Below are positions 30,403-40,387 of a DNA stretch of 64,000 nt, in pieces. The stretch spans positions 124,001 through 188,000 of the forward strand of contig NW_020289976.1 in assembly GCF_003144245.1 (NCBI RefSeq), read 5' to 3'. How positions within the stretch are numbered: position 1 is the stretch's first letter; each line of letters begins with the position of its first letter. The stretch is from Jaminaea rosea. Its lineage: Eukaryota; Basidiomycota; Exobasidiomycetes; Microstromatales. The notes beneath the pieces are model-generated. The model was not told where the DNA came from. It was given only the letters and a program-made list of their open reading frames with translations, and searched no databases. The position numbers were made by a program, and so were the translations under genes.

Positions 30403-30854
30403 TCAAGCGCAAAAGGCCTTCCAAGCTCCATTCATGCACTTTGCAATCTCCGGCTTGTGACATCCCCTGGCTCCACAGCCCTGCGTACATAGCTTGCCCT
30501 CGTTGATAGCAGGCAGAAAGGAGCTGCAGCGGGCGCCAAGGATCACATTGTGATGACCGTCACCTTCAATGTCCGTGTAAGGGGAGCTCTCCTTGCAATT
30601 TGCGTAATCCTGCGCGATGAGGGAGTGGAGTCATGTCTTGTTCAGGAGAGGGGAGGGCAGCCGAGAAGACGCAAGCAGGCACTCACAAAGCAGACTCCGA
30701 TGTAGGGCTTTTCCAGCCGGATAGCCAGATCGTCGGTATCACCCGAGGTGGTGTTCGTGTCGAAGACCGGCATGGCGCTGATCAGGCTCAGCATCGTGAA
30801 GACGCCCACGAGTGCGAAGAAGAGGGCGAGAGTATGCTTGATGGGACTCAGCAT
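30403..30854 (-). CDS. Small secreted eight-cysteine protein
   Basis: Two exons, 30854-30687 and 30609-30403, encode 124 residues, joined in phase 0 by a 77-nt intron with GTGAGT and GCGCAG borders. The N-terminus MLSPIKHTLALFFALVGVFT is a strong signal peptide with likely cleavage near SA-MPVFD (residue 27). The mature part of about 97 residues holds eight cysteines, in GVCF, ANCK, ARCS, LCTQGC, RGCH, AKCM and AFCA, consistent with four disulfides. The spacing does not fit CFEM or hydrophobin patterns. I do not recognise the family. In plant- or animal-associated fungi such proteins are often effectors or wall proteins; here that is only inference. One NTT glycosylation sequon lies soon after the cleavage site. 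It is convergent with the snurportin gene. Confidence 0.75.
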
Positions 30855-31502
30855 CGTTGCCTAAGCAGTAGGGACAGCGAACGTCGATCTTGGCTACAAG
30901 TTGAAGGGACAGCGCGCAAAGCACGACCTCCTCTTGTACCCTGAAGGGCCGTCCAGACCCTCTTGCTGCGGAGCGATACTGCGAGCAAGGTCTCATGCTC
31001 CTCAGGGGGATCGCCGCGCGCAGCAGCTGTTCAGCCGTATTGCGGCGCTCGTGGATTGGAGCAATGTCACGGGCAATGCGTCGGAGGTTCTCGCCGCAGA
31101 CTGCCTGCGGCGAGACAGGAGAAGAAGCGAGACAGCCACCGAAGCAAGATTGACGGCCTGCGGCCCGGTGTGAAAGCGAGGGGAAGAAAAAAGTCTCTGC
31201 GACATTCGCGAGTGCACTTCCACCGTGGAGCGAATCGGAGTGAATGCTCCGAAAAGAGGCGCCGTAGACTCGCCAACATGAAAGAAGCAGACGCAGCTCT
31301 CCTCAAAGGGCGAGCTTGCTAGCGACGGAGGGTCTGAAGCACCAGACAACGATGCGACATCTCGCCGTCCGCGGTCAAAGCAATATCGCGGTGCCCACGT
31401 CTCACTCCACGCATACCTCTGCATCATCAAGCTCGTCGGCTCATGGTCTCTCATTATCGTGTTACACAAAACTGCACTGTCCATCGTATACGGCCACTCG
31501 CG
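30855..31502. other. Gap between secreted-protein gene and SEC8
   Basis: About 650 bases. It should contain the promoter of the secreted-protein gene and the 3' end of SEC8. Open frames here have no recognisable motifs. Nothing else is seen. Confidence 0.4.
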
Positions 31503-34500
31503 TTACTGTTCATCCAGCACCTGATGCAAGTCGATCAAGTACTCGTTCAACTTTTGCCGTGACGCAACCATTGAAGCCGAAGCTCCCTGCTTTCCACCCG
31601 CCGACGAGGTCGAAGAAGTTGACGAAGAGGCGTCGTGCAGGGTGCCCGCCCTCGCCAACCCAGCACCACCGCGTCTCGCAGAGGTGGGCGTCGGAGGGGC
31701 AGAGCTCCCGTACGAGAGATAGGAAGCCGCAGGCGGCTCCATTCCCGTCGGTGTACTCGGCGGCAGGTCTCCTCCTCCTCCTCCGCCACCGTTCAAGTTG
31801 CCACTCGTCGGCCCAGTCACGTTCTCGAGGCCCAGCATCAGCTGCAGCGCGCACTTGAGCTCTTCGAACCCGTACCGCAGCGGCTGGACAGGCGAGCCCG
31901 ACGTCTTCGCCTGGCGCTTCCGTCTTTCCATCTCAGCCGAGACGGTACGGAGCATCTCGTCAGGGGAGGGCGAAGAGAGAAGCTCCCAGAATCGGCGGGA
32001 CTCAAAGTAGAGGGACGTCGAAGGCGACGCACCTGTCTGGGATGGCGAGGTAGTCGAGATCATCGGCGTGCCTGGAGCTCCACCTCTTCCGCCACTTGCA
32101 GAACCAGCGAACGCTCCGCTGTCATTGACAACGATGTTCTTGAGATTCTGCTGCAATGCCAAGACGTTGCGAATCATCTTTGTGACTCCAGGTCGATTAA
32201 TGGCTTTCACGCGCTTGACGGCGCTTATGAGCATATCATCCATGAGTGACGCCATTCCCGCAAAGAGGAAGCGATGGTCCTCCGCAGTGAGGAAGTCGGA
32301 GAGCGTATCGTCCAGGTTAGAGAGGTCGGCATTCAAGTCTACTACGTGCGGGTCGGGCTCGGCTGACGCGGCGATGGAGACTGACGGTGTTGAGGATGAT
32401 GAGCCCCCTGCTGCAGCGACTGGGTCGTCTGCTACGCAGTAGTTGCCCTCGGTGATCGCGAGATCCAGGTGGTGTATGACGCGCGCCCGAAGCTCGAGGC
32501 GTAGAGTGAAGAGGACCGTATCCGAGAGGACGGCATAGGTCGTCGGAAGGGTCAAGAAGCGCGAAGCCATCTCCCTGCTCAGCGGCAACTTGAGCTCCGT
32601 CGCCTCAGCTTGCGCAGTCGTCGCTCCACCAGACAGCGGTGATGAGCCTGGCGAGCCGTCCGTCGTGGCAGTGAGAGTGTTCTGGGTGAGTGACAGCCTA
32701 GCCTTCGGTCTCGCCGACACTGGCAGGCTCTCGTCCGTTGCCTTGAATCGATTGATGTGCGTGAGGAGCCACTTGAGACTATACTGAAGGGAGGAGAGAG
32801 CAACGAGCTTCTTTCTGCTGGTTATGAGGTCGCGCAGCTGGACGGTAGACTCGCCTTGGCCAGTAGTACGTCGCGCTGCCAGCTGAACCTCGAGGCGATT
32901 CTCTTCGTCTTGAAGGAGGGCGAGACGCTGGTGCAGGTCCAGAACAGAGACGCCGTCTTCCTCTTGGTCGGTAGAGTCGGTGGCGCTGTTCCCATTGGCG
33001 CCCTCTCGCAGCTCAGCGAGGATCTGAGCCAAACGAGGATGTTGCGCCCAGGTAGCGGAGAGCATCAACTCCCCACCTGCTGCCACAGCAGGCATCGTCC
33101 CTCCACCCGGTCCATCCACTGGCTCACACCCGACCAACTCTCTGAATCTCTCGTGACACCTCCCATAATAGCGCACGATCGTCTGAATGATGAGGCGCGA
33201 GTAACTTTCCCGATGAAAAGGTGTGGTCCTCAACATCGAATAGAGACTATCCACCAGTACGACCACATTGGCCGCACTCTTCACGATCGCGCGAGCCCCC
33301 AAGCCTCGAGTCGCTGGGTCCTCCTGGAAAGCGTCGTGCCCTCCAACGGCGGAGGTGAAGAGGGAGCGTACCTTTTCCTCGAGTTGCGGGAGGAAGACGT
33401 CCTGCACGAACTCATCGAGGAAGGAGGAGAAGCCGCCCTCGTCTTTGCTGGGGCCGCTGGCGCTCAGTGGGATGAATGAGGTGTTGGTTCGACCCAGTGC
33501 CGGTCTTGCCCCTGTCGCAGCGCTGCTTGGGTCGCCAGCGGCGTCGCGTGGCATGACGAGCCTAACACGGTCCACAAATGCGAGTGTCGGCTGGAAAAGG
33601 ACAGAGATGTTGAATGCGTCGGGTTTGACGAGGATGCGGTGATGACCCAATGTGGTCGAGCTTGAGTCCCGCGCATCGTCTCTACCGCCCGAGGTGAGGG
33701 ACAGGGAAGGAGCGCCGCCCAACGAGGAGAAGGCTGAGAGGCCTAGAATGCCCGATTGTGCTTCGCCCGAGCTGCTGACCAGGCCAGGCACAGACGCCCG
33801 CAGTGCCGCATTGAGCCGTTCCTCGTGCCGTTTGACTGGGGCAAGAAGGTCACGCTTTGTTGCTCCAGCGGAGGCGCCGCCACGGTAGGACGTAGCCATT
33901 GTGGTCATCGTGCTCGAGGAGGAGCCGACCACCTGAGCGCCACCGGCTGCACCGCTGCTACTACCGTAGGACGACAGCTTGAATAGCTTCTTTCCCCTGT
34001 CGCGATTCCAGCTCCCACTCTTGAGCACCTCGTTGACCGACGCAATGTTGTTCCGCCTGGAGCTAGGGGACTGGGTGTCATCCATCAGATACTCGTGGAG
34101 GAGGGCGCGCACCTCTGTCTGTATAGGCCGCCAGACGTCCAGGAGTCGCTCCCCACCGACGAGACGGCCGCGACTGGTTGCTGCGCTCGATGAAGCCGCA
34201 CCTGTGCCTGTCGAGGTGGTGGCGTCCTTCTCCTTGTATCCTGCCCTCTGACTGATCAGGCTGGCCACCTCGTGTACGACGCGATGTCCCTGCAGGACAG
34301 CGTCGAGCTTTGAGTAGAGCGTCCAGAAGAGATCTCTCATGACTTCCCCGTCTGACTCTACTTGCGAGGTCTCCGAGGCAGAGACGCGCAGCAGCATGGA
34401 GATGGGTCGTGAGTTGCGCGATGAGCTTGCTCCACCACTGCCAAGAGCACCATTGCTCTGCCGGCCGAAGGAGGCTCGCTCTGCACCAAAGGTCTTTGCG

Positions 34501-36884
34501 AGTGCCGAAGAAGAAGCTAGGAGCACCGATTCAGGCCGCAGAGCGTTTGCAAGCGTGGAGCGGCGCAGCGGTTCGGTGCGCGAGTCGACCTCCTGGATTG
34601 TCGTCTCCACAAGTGAGTGGACCTCGACAGGCAGTCGCTGGTGAATGACATCCATCGCCACGCCTAGCTTGCCGAGACGAGCGAGAGCCTCGAGTAGCAT
34701 CTCCACGTAGAGGAACGAGTCTGCCTCGGGGTCACCGCGACCAAACTTCGACTGCGCCAAATCGTCATCATCGTCACCACCTTCTCCTCCGTCGGTGTGC
34801 TCGCCCCCGTCTTCAGCGCTGCGCTCCCCCTCTAAATCGCCTAAATCGTTTCCGAGTACAGCGGAGTGCTCGATTATGCGCTTGCCGGAGAGGGAGCTGA
34901 GGTACTTGGAGAGCTTGGCAGGCATGGCATCGTCCGCTGTTGTCTTAAGAGAGGGAGAGTCCGGCAGATTCGTGGTGCTGCGTCCTCCTCCGAGGCGTGA
35001 CTTGGTGCGTGATAGCCCGCCAAGCTTGGCGGCGGTCGCTCCTCCATCATCGTCGTCGTCGTCCTCCTCGTCGGCATCTTTCGCGCCATTGCTGGCAGTC
35101 GCGGAATATTCCTTGCCCCACTTGACGTCCGGCATCCTCTCCGCGCCCGTCACGTAGCCCTGCCACCTACGATCGCAGTACGAGCTCTTCAAGTAGAGAT
35201 GGTTGTGAATCTCCTCGACAAGGATCTCCAACAGATGACCCTCCTGACTCCTCAGATACGCCCTGAGATCAGCAGTAGCCCCAATCTCCTGCATCTCTGC
35301 TGACTCGATCGCTTTCAATGCCTTGACCAACAGACTGACCGCGGCCAAGAAGTGTTTCTCACTGAGAAGGGTCTCGAGACGATCTGGCACATTCTTGAGC
35401 TGCTCGACCGTCTGGAGCAGCCGAAGCGCCTCCTTGACGCTCTGCTGCCTATGCCAGAGCTGTACCAGATCCGCCCGTTTGGAGCCCAATGCCTCGCGGG
35501 AGTCACGCAGCCGACGTCGTGAGGAGGAGACGGACGCCTGCACGTCTGTGAGGGAGGAGAGGACCGAGTTGTGCAGCGTAATAGCGGTCGCAAACGACTC
35601 GTAGTGGTCCTCTACTGTGCCCTGCAGGCTCTCCTCGATGAGCTGCTTGGTGGCTTCAAATTGATCTCGATTCGAGCCTAGCGAGCTCTCGTCGAGGAGG
35701 GAGAGGGCCAAAGCGACGGGATTGAAGTCGTCCTCTGTCACGAAGCCCCACTCTGCCTTGACTTTGCGATGAACTGCGCCTATTCGGCCGATTCCTCCCT
35801 GCCCTTGATCCCCACGCTGCTCGTAGTGACGCACATCTCGATACTCGACACCGCGAGCTTCATCCATGCGCTTCTCAACTCGTCGTCGCCGCGATTCCTC
35901 TTCTGCTGTCATGCCGCGCATGATGCGGCGTCCTTGATTCTTACGACCTGCCTCGGACAAGGCCGACAGCACAGAGCCCAATGCTGCGGGCGATTGAGAT
36001 TGGGTGAGAGAGCCCAGCGTAGGTGTAGGCTGGGCGGTCGAGGGCGTATCGAGAAAAGGCCCTCTATTGCGCTTAGAGGGCGAGTCGGTGGGGGAAAGAC
36101 CGCCATAGGCATCTTCGGCATCGTCTGCTTCTTCTGACTGCATGGAGAGGGGAGTGTCTCGTCCGTTTGAATCATTAACCGAAGCCATGAGGCGGGCAGA
36201 GCGGGCGTGACGATCTCCTGATCTACTGCCTGAGGCGACTGGTAGACCAGGCTGTGTCGGGGGTACAACGATGGAGGGCATGCCTCCGCCACCTGTCATG
36301 CCTACTGGCCGTCTCATGCTGCGTTTTGGGCGGTTCGGGGTCTGGGCATCATGACTCGATGATTCGTTTGAGCCGTCGTTCATCTGCCTCGCGAAGCTGG
36401 CTGTCGAGTCTGCCGTCGGTGAGGGAGGACGAGGGAAGAGACTTTGCGAAGGCTGTTTCGCTTGATGATTACGAAGGCTGGAGGTGGACGGCTGATGTTG
36501 GTGATGCCCGCTGGGTACGGGCGGTATGGCCGACATCTGATGTGCTGTCCTGCCCTCATGATTTGAGATGGAATCTGAAGGAGTGAGGGAGACGAAGGAG
36601 GGTCCAGCTCCTAGGTGATGTTGCTCCTGGGCAAAGGGGGCCGTCGCAGGCTGAGCATCATAGCTTGCGCTGTAGGATGGCTGGTTGTGGTATGAAGCTG
36701 ATGCTGATGTAGGCTGCTGCTGACCAGGAGCGCCAGGGACATTGCCAATGCCAGCAGCTGCTCTCTGCTGTTGGATCTGAGAATGGGTTACGCGCTCGAG
36801 CTCGACACCGGTGCCCAGGTGAACATTCGAGTGCTTGATGCGCGAGCGAATGTCCTTTGCCGTCGTATTGGAGCGCTTGGACAT
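31503..36884 (-). CDS. SEC8: Exocyst complex component Sec8
   Basis: One exon of 1793 residues. The conserved Sec8 N-terminal region spans about 375-590: LALSLLDESSLGSNRDQFE, then ESLQGTVEDHYESFATAITL, SVLSSLTDVQASVSSSRRRL and LLSEKHFLAAVSLLVKAL. This is the CorEx coiled-coil region that assembles the exocyst. The C-terminal helical part contains IVRYYGRCHERFRELVG and HLDLAITEGNYCV. The complex tethers secretory vesicles to the plasma membrane at sites of polarised growth. At 1793 residues it is far longer than yeast Sec8 (1065) or human EXOC4 (974). The excess is a disordered Ser/Pro/Gln-rich N-terminus of about 370 residues plus several internal Ser/Gly/Asp-rich insertions. It is divergent from the dynactin p25 gene. 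Confidence 0.93.
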   Translation of the reverse strand: MSKRSNTTAKDIRSRIKHSNVHLGTGVELERVTHSQIQQQRAAAGIGNVPGAPGQQQPTSASASYHNQPSYSASYDAQPATAPFAQEQHHLGAGPSFVSLTPSDSISNHEGRTAHQMSAIPPVPSGHHQHQPSTSSLRNHQAKQPSQSLFPRPPSPTADSTASFARQMNDGSNESSSHDAQTPNRPKRSMRRPVGMTGGGGMPSIVVPPTQPGLPVASGSRSGDRHARSARLMASVNDSNGRDTPLSMQSEEADDAEDAYGGLSPTDSPSKRNRGPFLDTPSTAQPTPTLGSLTQSQSPAALGSVLSALSEAGRKNQGRRIMRGMTAEEESRRRRVEKRMDEARGVEYRDVRHYEQRGDQGQGGIGRIGAVHRKVKAEWGFVTEDDFNPVALALSLLDESSLGSNRDQFEATKQLIEESLQGTVEDHYESFATAITLHNSVLSSLTDVQASVSSSRRRLRDSREALGSKRADLVQLWHRQQSVKEALRLLQTVEQLKNVPDRLETLLSEKHFLAAVSLLVKALKAIESAEMQEIGATADLRAYLRSQEGHLLEILVEEIHNHLYLKSSYCDRRWQGYVTGAERMPDVKWGKEYSATASNGAKDADEEDDDDDDGGATAAKLGGLSRTKSRLGGGRSTTNLPDSPSLKTTADDAMPAKLSKYLSSLSGKRIIEHSAVLGNDLGDLEGERSAEDGGEHTDGGEGGDDDDDLAQSKFGRGDPEADSFLYVEMLLEALARLGKLGVAMDVIHQRLPVEVHSLVETTIQEVDSRTEPLRRSTLANALRPESVLLASSSALAKTFGAERASFGRQSNGALGSGGASSSRNSRPISMLLRVSASETSQVESDGEVMRDLFWTLYSKLDAVLQGHRVVHEVASLISQRAGYKEKDATTSTGTGAASSSAATSRGRLVGGERLLDVWRPIQTEVRALLHEYLMDDTQSPSSRRNNIASVNEVLKSGSWNRDRGKKLFKLSSYGSSSGAAGGAQVVGSSSSTMTTMATSYRGGASAGATKRDLLAPVKRHEERLNAALRASVPGLVSSSGEAQSGILGLSAFSSLGGAPSLSLTSGGRDDARDSSSTTLGHHRILVKPDAFNISVLFQPTLAFVDRVRLVMPRDAAGDPSSAATGARPALGRTNTSFIPLSASGPSKDEGGFSSFLDEFVQDVFLPQLEEKVRSLFTSAVGGHDAFQEDPATRGLGARAIVKSAANVVVLVDSLYSMLRTTPFHRESYSRLIIQTIVRYYGRCHERFRELVGCEPVDGPGGGTMPAVAAGGELMLSATWAQHPRLAQILAELREGANGNSATDSTDQEEDGVSVLDLHQRLALLQDEENRLEVQLAARRTTGQGESTVQLRDLITSRKKLVALSSLQYSLKWLLTHINRFKATDESLPVSARPKARLSLTQNTLTATTDGSPGSSPLSGGATTAQAEATELKLPLSREMASRFLTLPTTYAVLSDTVLFTLRLELRARVIHHLDLAITEGNYCVADDPVAAAGGSSSSTPSVSIAASAEPDPHVVDLNADLSNLDDTLSDFLTAEDHRFLFAGMASLMDDMLISAVKRVKAINRPGVTKMIRNVLALQQNLKNIVVNDSGAFAGSASGGRGGAPGTPMISTTSPSQTGASPSTSLYFESRRFWELLSSPSPDEMLRTVSAEMERRKRQAKTSGSPVQPLRYGFEELKCALQLMLGLENVTGPTSGNLNGGGGGGGDLPPSTPTGMEPPAASYLSYGSSAPPTPTSARRGGAGLARAGTLHDASSSTSSTSSAGGKQGASASMVASRQKLNEYLIDLHQVLDEQ

Positions 36885-37110
36885 GGCGGGCGCTCGAACT
36901 GGCTAGCGACGAGCCTGACCTAGCGTGACTGACGAGGATGACGAAGAGAAGTGAAGAAGTGGGACGAGCCTCGTCCTTTGCCGCTGCCACTCATGAGCCA
37001 CATGCGCGTGTGTTGCTTGACTTGTGGCCCGAGCGAGACGGTCAAGGCGAGCGAGCCGCTGCCCCGCCCGCCCGCCTTTCCTTTTCTCGTTGACACCCTC
37101 GTCGTTCCAA
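36885..37110. promoter_or_regulatory. Divergent promoter region, SEC8 / dynactin p25
   Basis: 226 bases separate the two opposite start codons. It contains CGCCCGCCCGCC near 37063-37075. No specific site is recognised. Confidence 0.35.
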
Positions 37111-37844
37111 ATGGATACCAGCACCAATGAGGGCGTCAAGCCCTACCCTCCCAACGAGTATATTCAGACGTGAGTGAGCGGTGCCTTGACATCGTCTCGG
37201 CTCTTTGCCTCTAATCACCGGGCCTTCTTGTCCCTCTTGGTCTCATTCGCAGCTCCCACACACTCAATCGCGTCTCTCGCAAAGCCGTCCTCCACGGCAC
37301 ATCCAACATCGTCCTGGGCGGCAAGTGTATCATCCACAGTGGCGCCATGGTTCGCGGAGACCTCAAACGCGCAGCCTCTGGCTCGACGATCGCCATCAGC
37401 ACAGGCAGATATTGCGTCGTGGGGGAGGGAACAGTACTCAGGCCGCCGTACAAGACGTACAAGGGGTAGGTACGAGAGGCATGATGTAAGGAGTCATAGC
37501 TGACAATTTTGCTGTTCTCACGTCACAGCACCTTCTCCTACTATCCTGTCAAGCTAGGCGACTTTGTGCACATAGGAAGCTCCTCCGTCCTCCAAGCCAC
37601 CTCGGTAGGCTCACACATAGACATAGGCCGGGATTGCATCATCGGCCGTTTCGTCACGGTCAAAGACTGTGTACGAATCTGCGACGGGAGCGTCGTCGCT
37701 CCTTATACAACGATACCTTCGGGCCAGGTCTGGGCGGGAAACCCAGCCAAGAAGGTGGGGTCGTTGCCGGAGACGTGGGCCGAGTTGCACGAGGCAAGAG
37801 GGAGGGACTACTATGGACGATTCAGGCCGGCTACGCTTAGTTGA
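37111..37844 (+). CDS. Dynactin subunit 5 (p25)
   Basis: Three exons, 37111-37169, 37253-37465 and 37529-37844, encode 195 residues; all phases agree. The reading NRVSRKAVLHGTSNIVLGGK and MVRGDLKRA, then TGRYCVVGEGTVLRPPYKTY, matches human p25 ([42 protein letters not shown]). Hexapeptide-like turns continue through GSHIDIGRDCIIGRFVTVKDC, forming a left-handed beta-helix. p25 belongs to the pointed-end complex of dynactin, which links dynein to endosomes and other cargo and matters for long-distance transport in hyphae. The gene is divergent from SEC8, another trafficking gene. Confidence 0.93.
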
Positions 37845-37909
37845 GAGAGAGGGACAGAGGGATAGTGACAGAGCTGCTACAAAGTAGGCCACGATACAGG
37901 GAGGAGCAT

Positions 37910-39080
37910 TCAGTCGGAGTCGCTACCTGAGTCACCCCGACCGACAGGGCCGACCTTCTTAGTCGCGGCGGGCTCATCCTCTCGCGCCCCATTCTCCCAA
38001 GCAGCCAACCTGCTCAACAGCTCGCTCCTCGCACGTCCAGCGTCGCCCTTGGCCCTGGCCAGCGCATCACTAAGCGCAGCCCGATACGAGGTATCGGTGC
38101 GGTGGATCGCGTCAAGGACGCCGATGGGGCCGTAGTTCTGCGCCGCCAAGGAGCAAGGAGTCAGCAAACGCGCTCAGATACATAGATGATACCCAGACTC
38201 TGCCACTCACCACATCGAATTTGAAATGATGATAGTCATGTCTCAAGCTACTGCGAGCCCAAGGCAGATTATACCCGGAATGAGCGCAGACGGTGCTGAT
38301 CTCGAGGAAGCAGAAGGTGAAGGTCGCGACACTCCAGTGAGGTCGCAGAAGCGCCATAGCAATGGCGTTGGGTGCGAGATTGCTTGTCAGATGCTCCACT
38401 ACGCCACAGTACGTAGCAGCCAGTCCTACAGGCGCCGTGAACTCGTGGTGTTGCTTGTGGTAGCGCGCGTACAGACGTGGATTGTGCATCGTCTTGTGAA
38501 CGTAATAGAATCCCACCTCGATCGCCGCAATACTAGCTGCAATGTACCCCAACGTTGCCCATGACCCGGGCACGGCGCTGGCCTCGACTGGGTAGGGTGC
38601 TAAGTATGCCTGCCCAGCAAGCAGAGGTCCAACAACGAAGAGCTGGTTCTTTGCTGCCACCTTTGCAATCTTGGCATACTCCTTGATGGTCACCTTCTCG
38701 AAGGGCTGCACCTTGTACCTGAATACGATGTCCGGCCAGTGCGTGAGGTCCACGATGGCAAAGAGGCCCGCTACGGCCCAGTAGACGAGGGTGGTGATGC
38801 CAAAGGCCCCATAGGCATTGATGTCGAAGACGGAGTAGCGGGCAGCGAGGGAGGAGTAGAAGTTGTGCGCGGTGCTGGACCGTTGCCAGGCGATGAAGGC
38901 GCCAAGAAGAACGAGGTCGAAGATGGCTTGAGTAGGGCGAGGGTTGGAGACGGGCCACCAGCGCTTCGAACGCGGTGGCAGCTGCGGGCGTTGCTCCTTC
39001 TCAGGCGCCGCCTGCTTGGCCGTGGCGGTGGCGGTGGCGGAGCGCGAGTCGATCGTCGCAGTGGTAGTAGCGGTCGCCAT
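37910..39080 (-). CDS. Fatty acid hydroxylase superfamily protein, FAXDC2-like
   Basis: Two exons, 39080-38211 and 38137-37910, encode 365 residues, joined in phase 0 (HFKFDV then NYGPIGVLDAIHRTD). The three histidine clusters of the superfamily are present: HKTMH, HKQHH and HDYHH. They bind a di-iron centre in the membrane. Hydrophobic segments lie near residues 50-70, 90-115, 165-205 and 235-275. The GYNLPW...HDYHHFKF order and the NYGPIGVLD ending resemble FAXDC2 and C4-methylsterol-oxidase relatives more than yeast Erg25, which lacks the GVLD ending. A sterol or sphingoid substrate is likely but not determined. The C-terminal tail is Ser/Asp-rich. An in-frame ATG at 39119 is also possible. 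It is convergent with the p25 gene (65 bases between stops). Confidence 0.87.
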
Positions 39081-39476
39081 GCTTGCTGTCGTGAGGAGAA
39101 ATGTCGACGAGAGCTCCAATCTCGAGCCTCTGAAATACCTGTTGCTTCTGCCCCCAAACCGGACAATTCAATCGCTTGCTCGAGTGCGGGGTAGCTAGAT
39201 TCGAGCCGGTGATCCATGGTTGAAACCTCGGACTCGCAGCCACGCCGAGGTTGAGAGAAATGGAGTCCCGCGACGGAACGGCGAGCGTGTGCCAGCCACG
39301 AGGAGCAGCGGGCGGCGGGCTGGCGGGGCGGCCTTTGATTGAGCTCGAGCGGGAGAGACGCTCGAGCCAACAGGACTCCACTCAATGCAGCTTATCTCCT
39401 GGCTCTGCTCTTCTTCCTCACCAAACACCAACCCAACCAACCTTTCAGCATCGCAGCACGCCTATCTCACACAGCC
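39081..39476. promoter_or_regulatory. Divergent promoter region, FAXDC2-like gene / DJ-1
   Basis: 396 bases between opposite starts. It contains a GGCGGGCTGGCGGGGCGGCC patch near 39310-39330. No recognised operator. Confidence 0.35.
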
Positions 39477-40187
39477 ATGTCCGCTCCACGCGCCCTCATC
39501 TTCATCGCGCAAGGCACCGAAGAGCTCGAATTCGTCACAACCTACGACATCCTCGTACGCGCTGGAGTCTCCGTCGAATCCGTATACGTCGGCTCGTCGT
39601 CCGACCCAGATGGGCCCCACTCCACCCCCTTTGTAACCTGCAGCCGGGGCGTGAAAGTAGTTCCTGACCTCTCGCTTCCTTCCCTCTCTGGCGGTAAGGG
39701 GTTGGACAGGGATGCCGTCATCGTACCGGGGGGAGGGCCGGGGGCCAAGACGATCAGTGAGAATGAGGATGTGCAGGCTCTGCTGCAGAAGTACTATGCG
39801 GATGGGAAGGTCGTGGGTGCTATTTGTGCAGGGAGTTTGGCGATCAAGACGAGCGGCATTGCCAAGGACTCGACGGTTACCAGCCATCCGAGCGTGAAGG
39901 AGGAGTTGAGTAAGGGTGAGTAGGCGGCGGCGTGGCTGCGACTAGAAGAGCAGCTGGCGTTTTTGAGGAAGGCGTAGGCTTAGCAGCTAACGTGCTCTTC
40001 CCTCTGTGACCTCACGACCCCAGACTACAAGTACTCAGAGGAACGCGTCGTCGTATCAGACAAGCTCATCACGTCGCGAGGACCAGGCACGGCGATCCTC
40101 TTTGCGCTTACCATCGCTGAGGCTTTGATGGGCAAGGAAAAGAGGGATGAGGTGGCAGGACCCATGGTTCTCTCGGAGAAGCTGTAA
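39477..40187 (+). CDS. DJ-1/PARK7-like protein
   Basis: Two exons, 39477-39915 and 40024-40187, encode 200 residues. The nucleophile elbow is GAICAG with Cys118, equivalent to human Cys106. Glu18 in [10 protein letters not shown] stands at the same position as the glutamate that tunes that cysteine. Exon 2 adds [20 protein letters not shown], the conserved C-terminal region of DJ-1, so this is the DJ-1 branch and not a bacterial PfpI protease. Family members act in oxidative stress defence and have glyoxalase or deglycase-type activity. No targeting peptide is visible, so the protein is probably cytosolic or nuclear. Length is close to human (189). Confidence 0.93.
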
Positions 40188-40387
40188 AGGGACTGCGACG
40201 GAGTGCAGGAGAGTATGTGCGGGAGAGCATAGGTCGGAGGAAAGCTTGAAGGCAAGAGCCGGCTGTTCATCGGCTCGCTTCTTGACGTCTTACCCTGCCT
40301 CCGTGTACATATCCACCAATGCGACGCACGCACGCACTTTCGTCTGCATCGCTGCAACATCTTGATATCTGTTTGCATTGATCTGAC

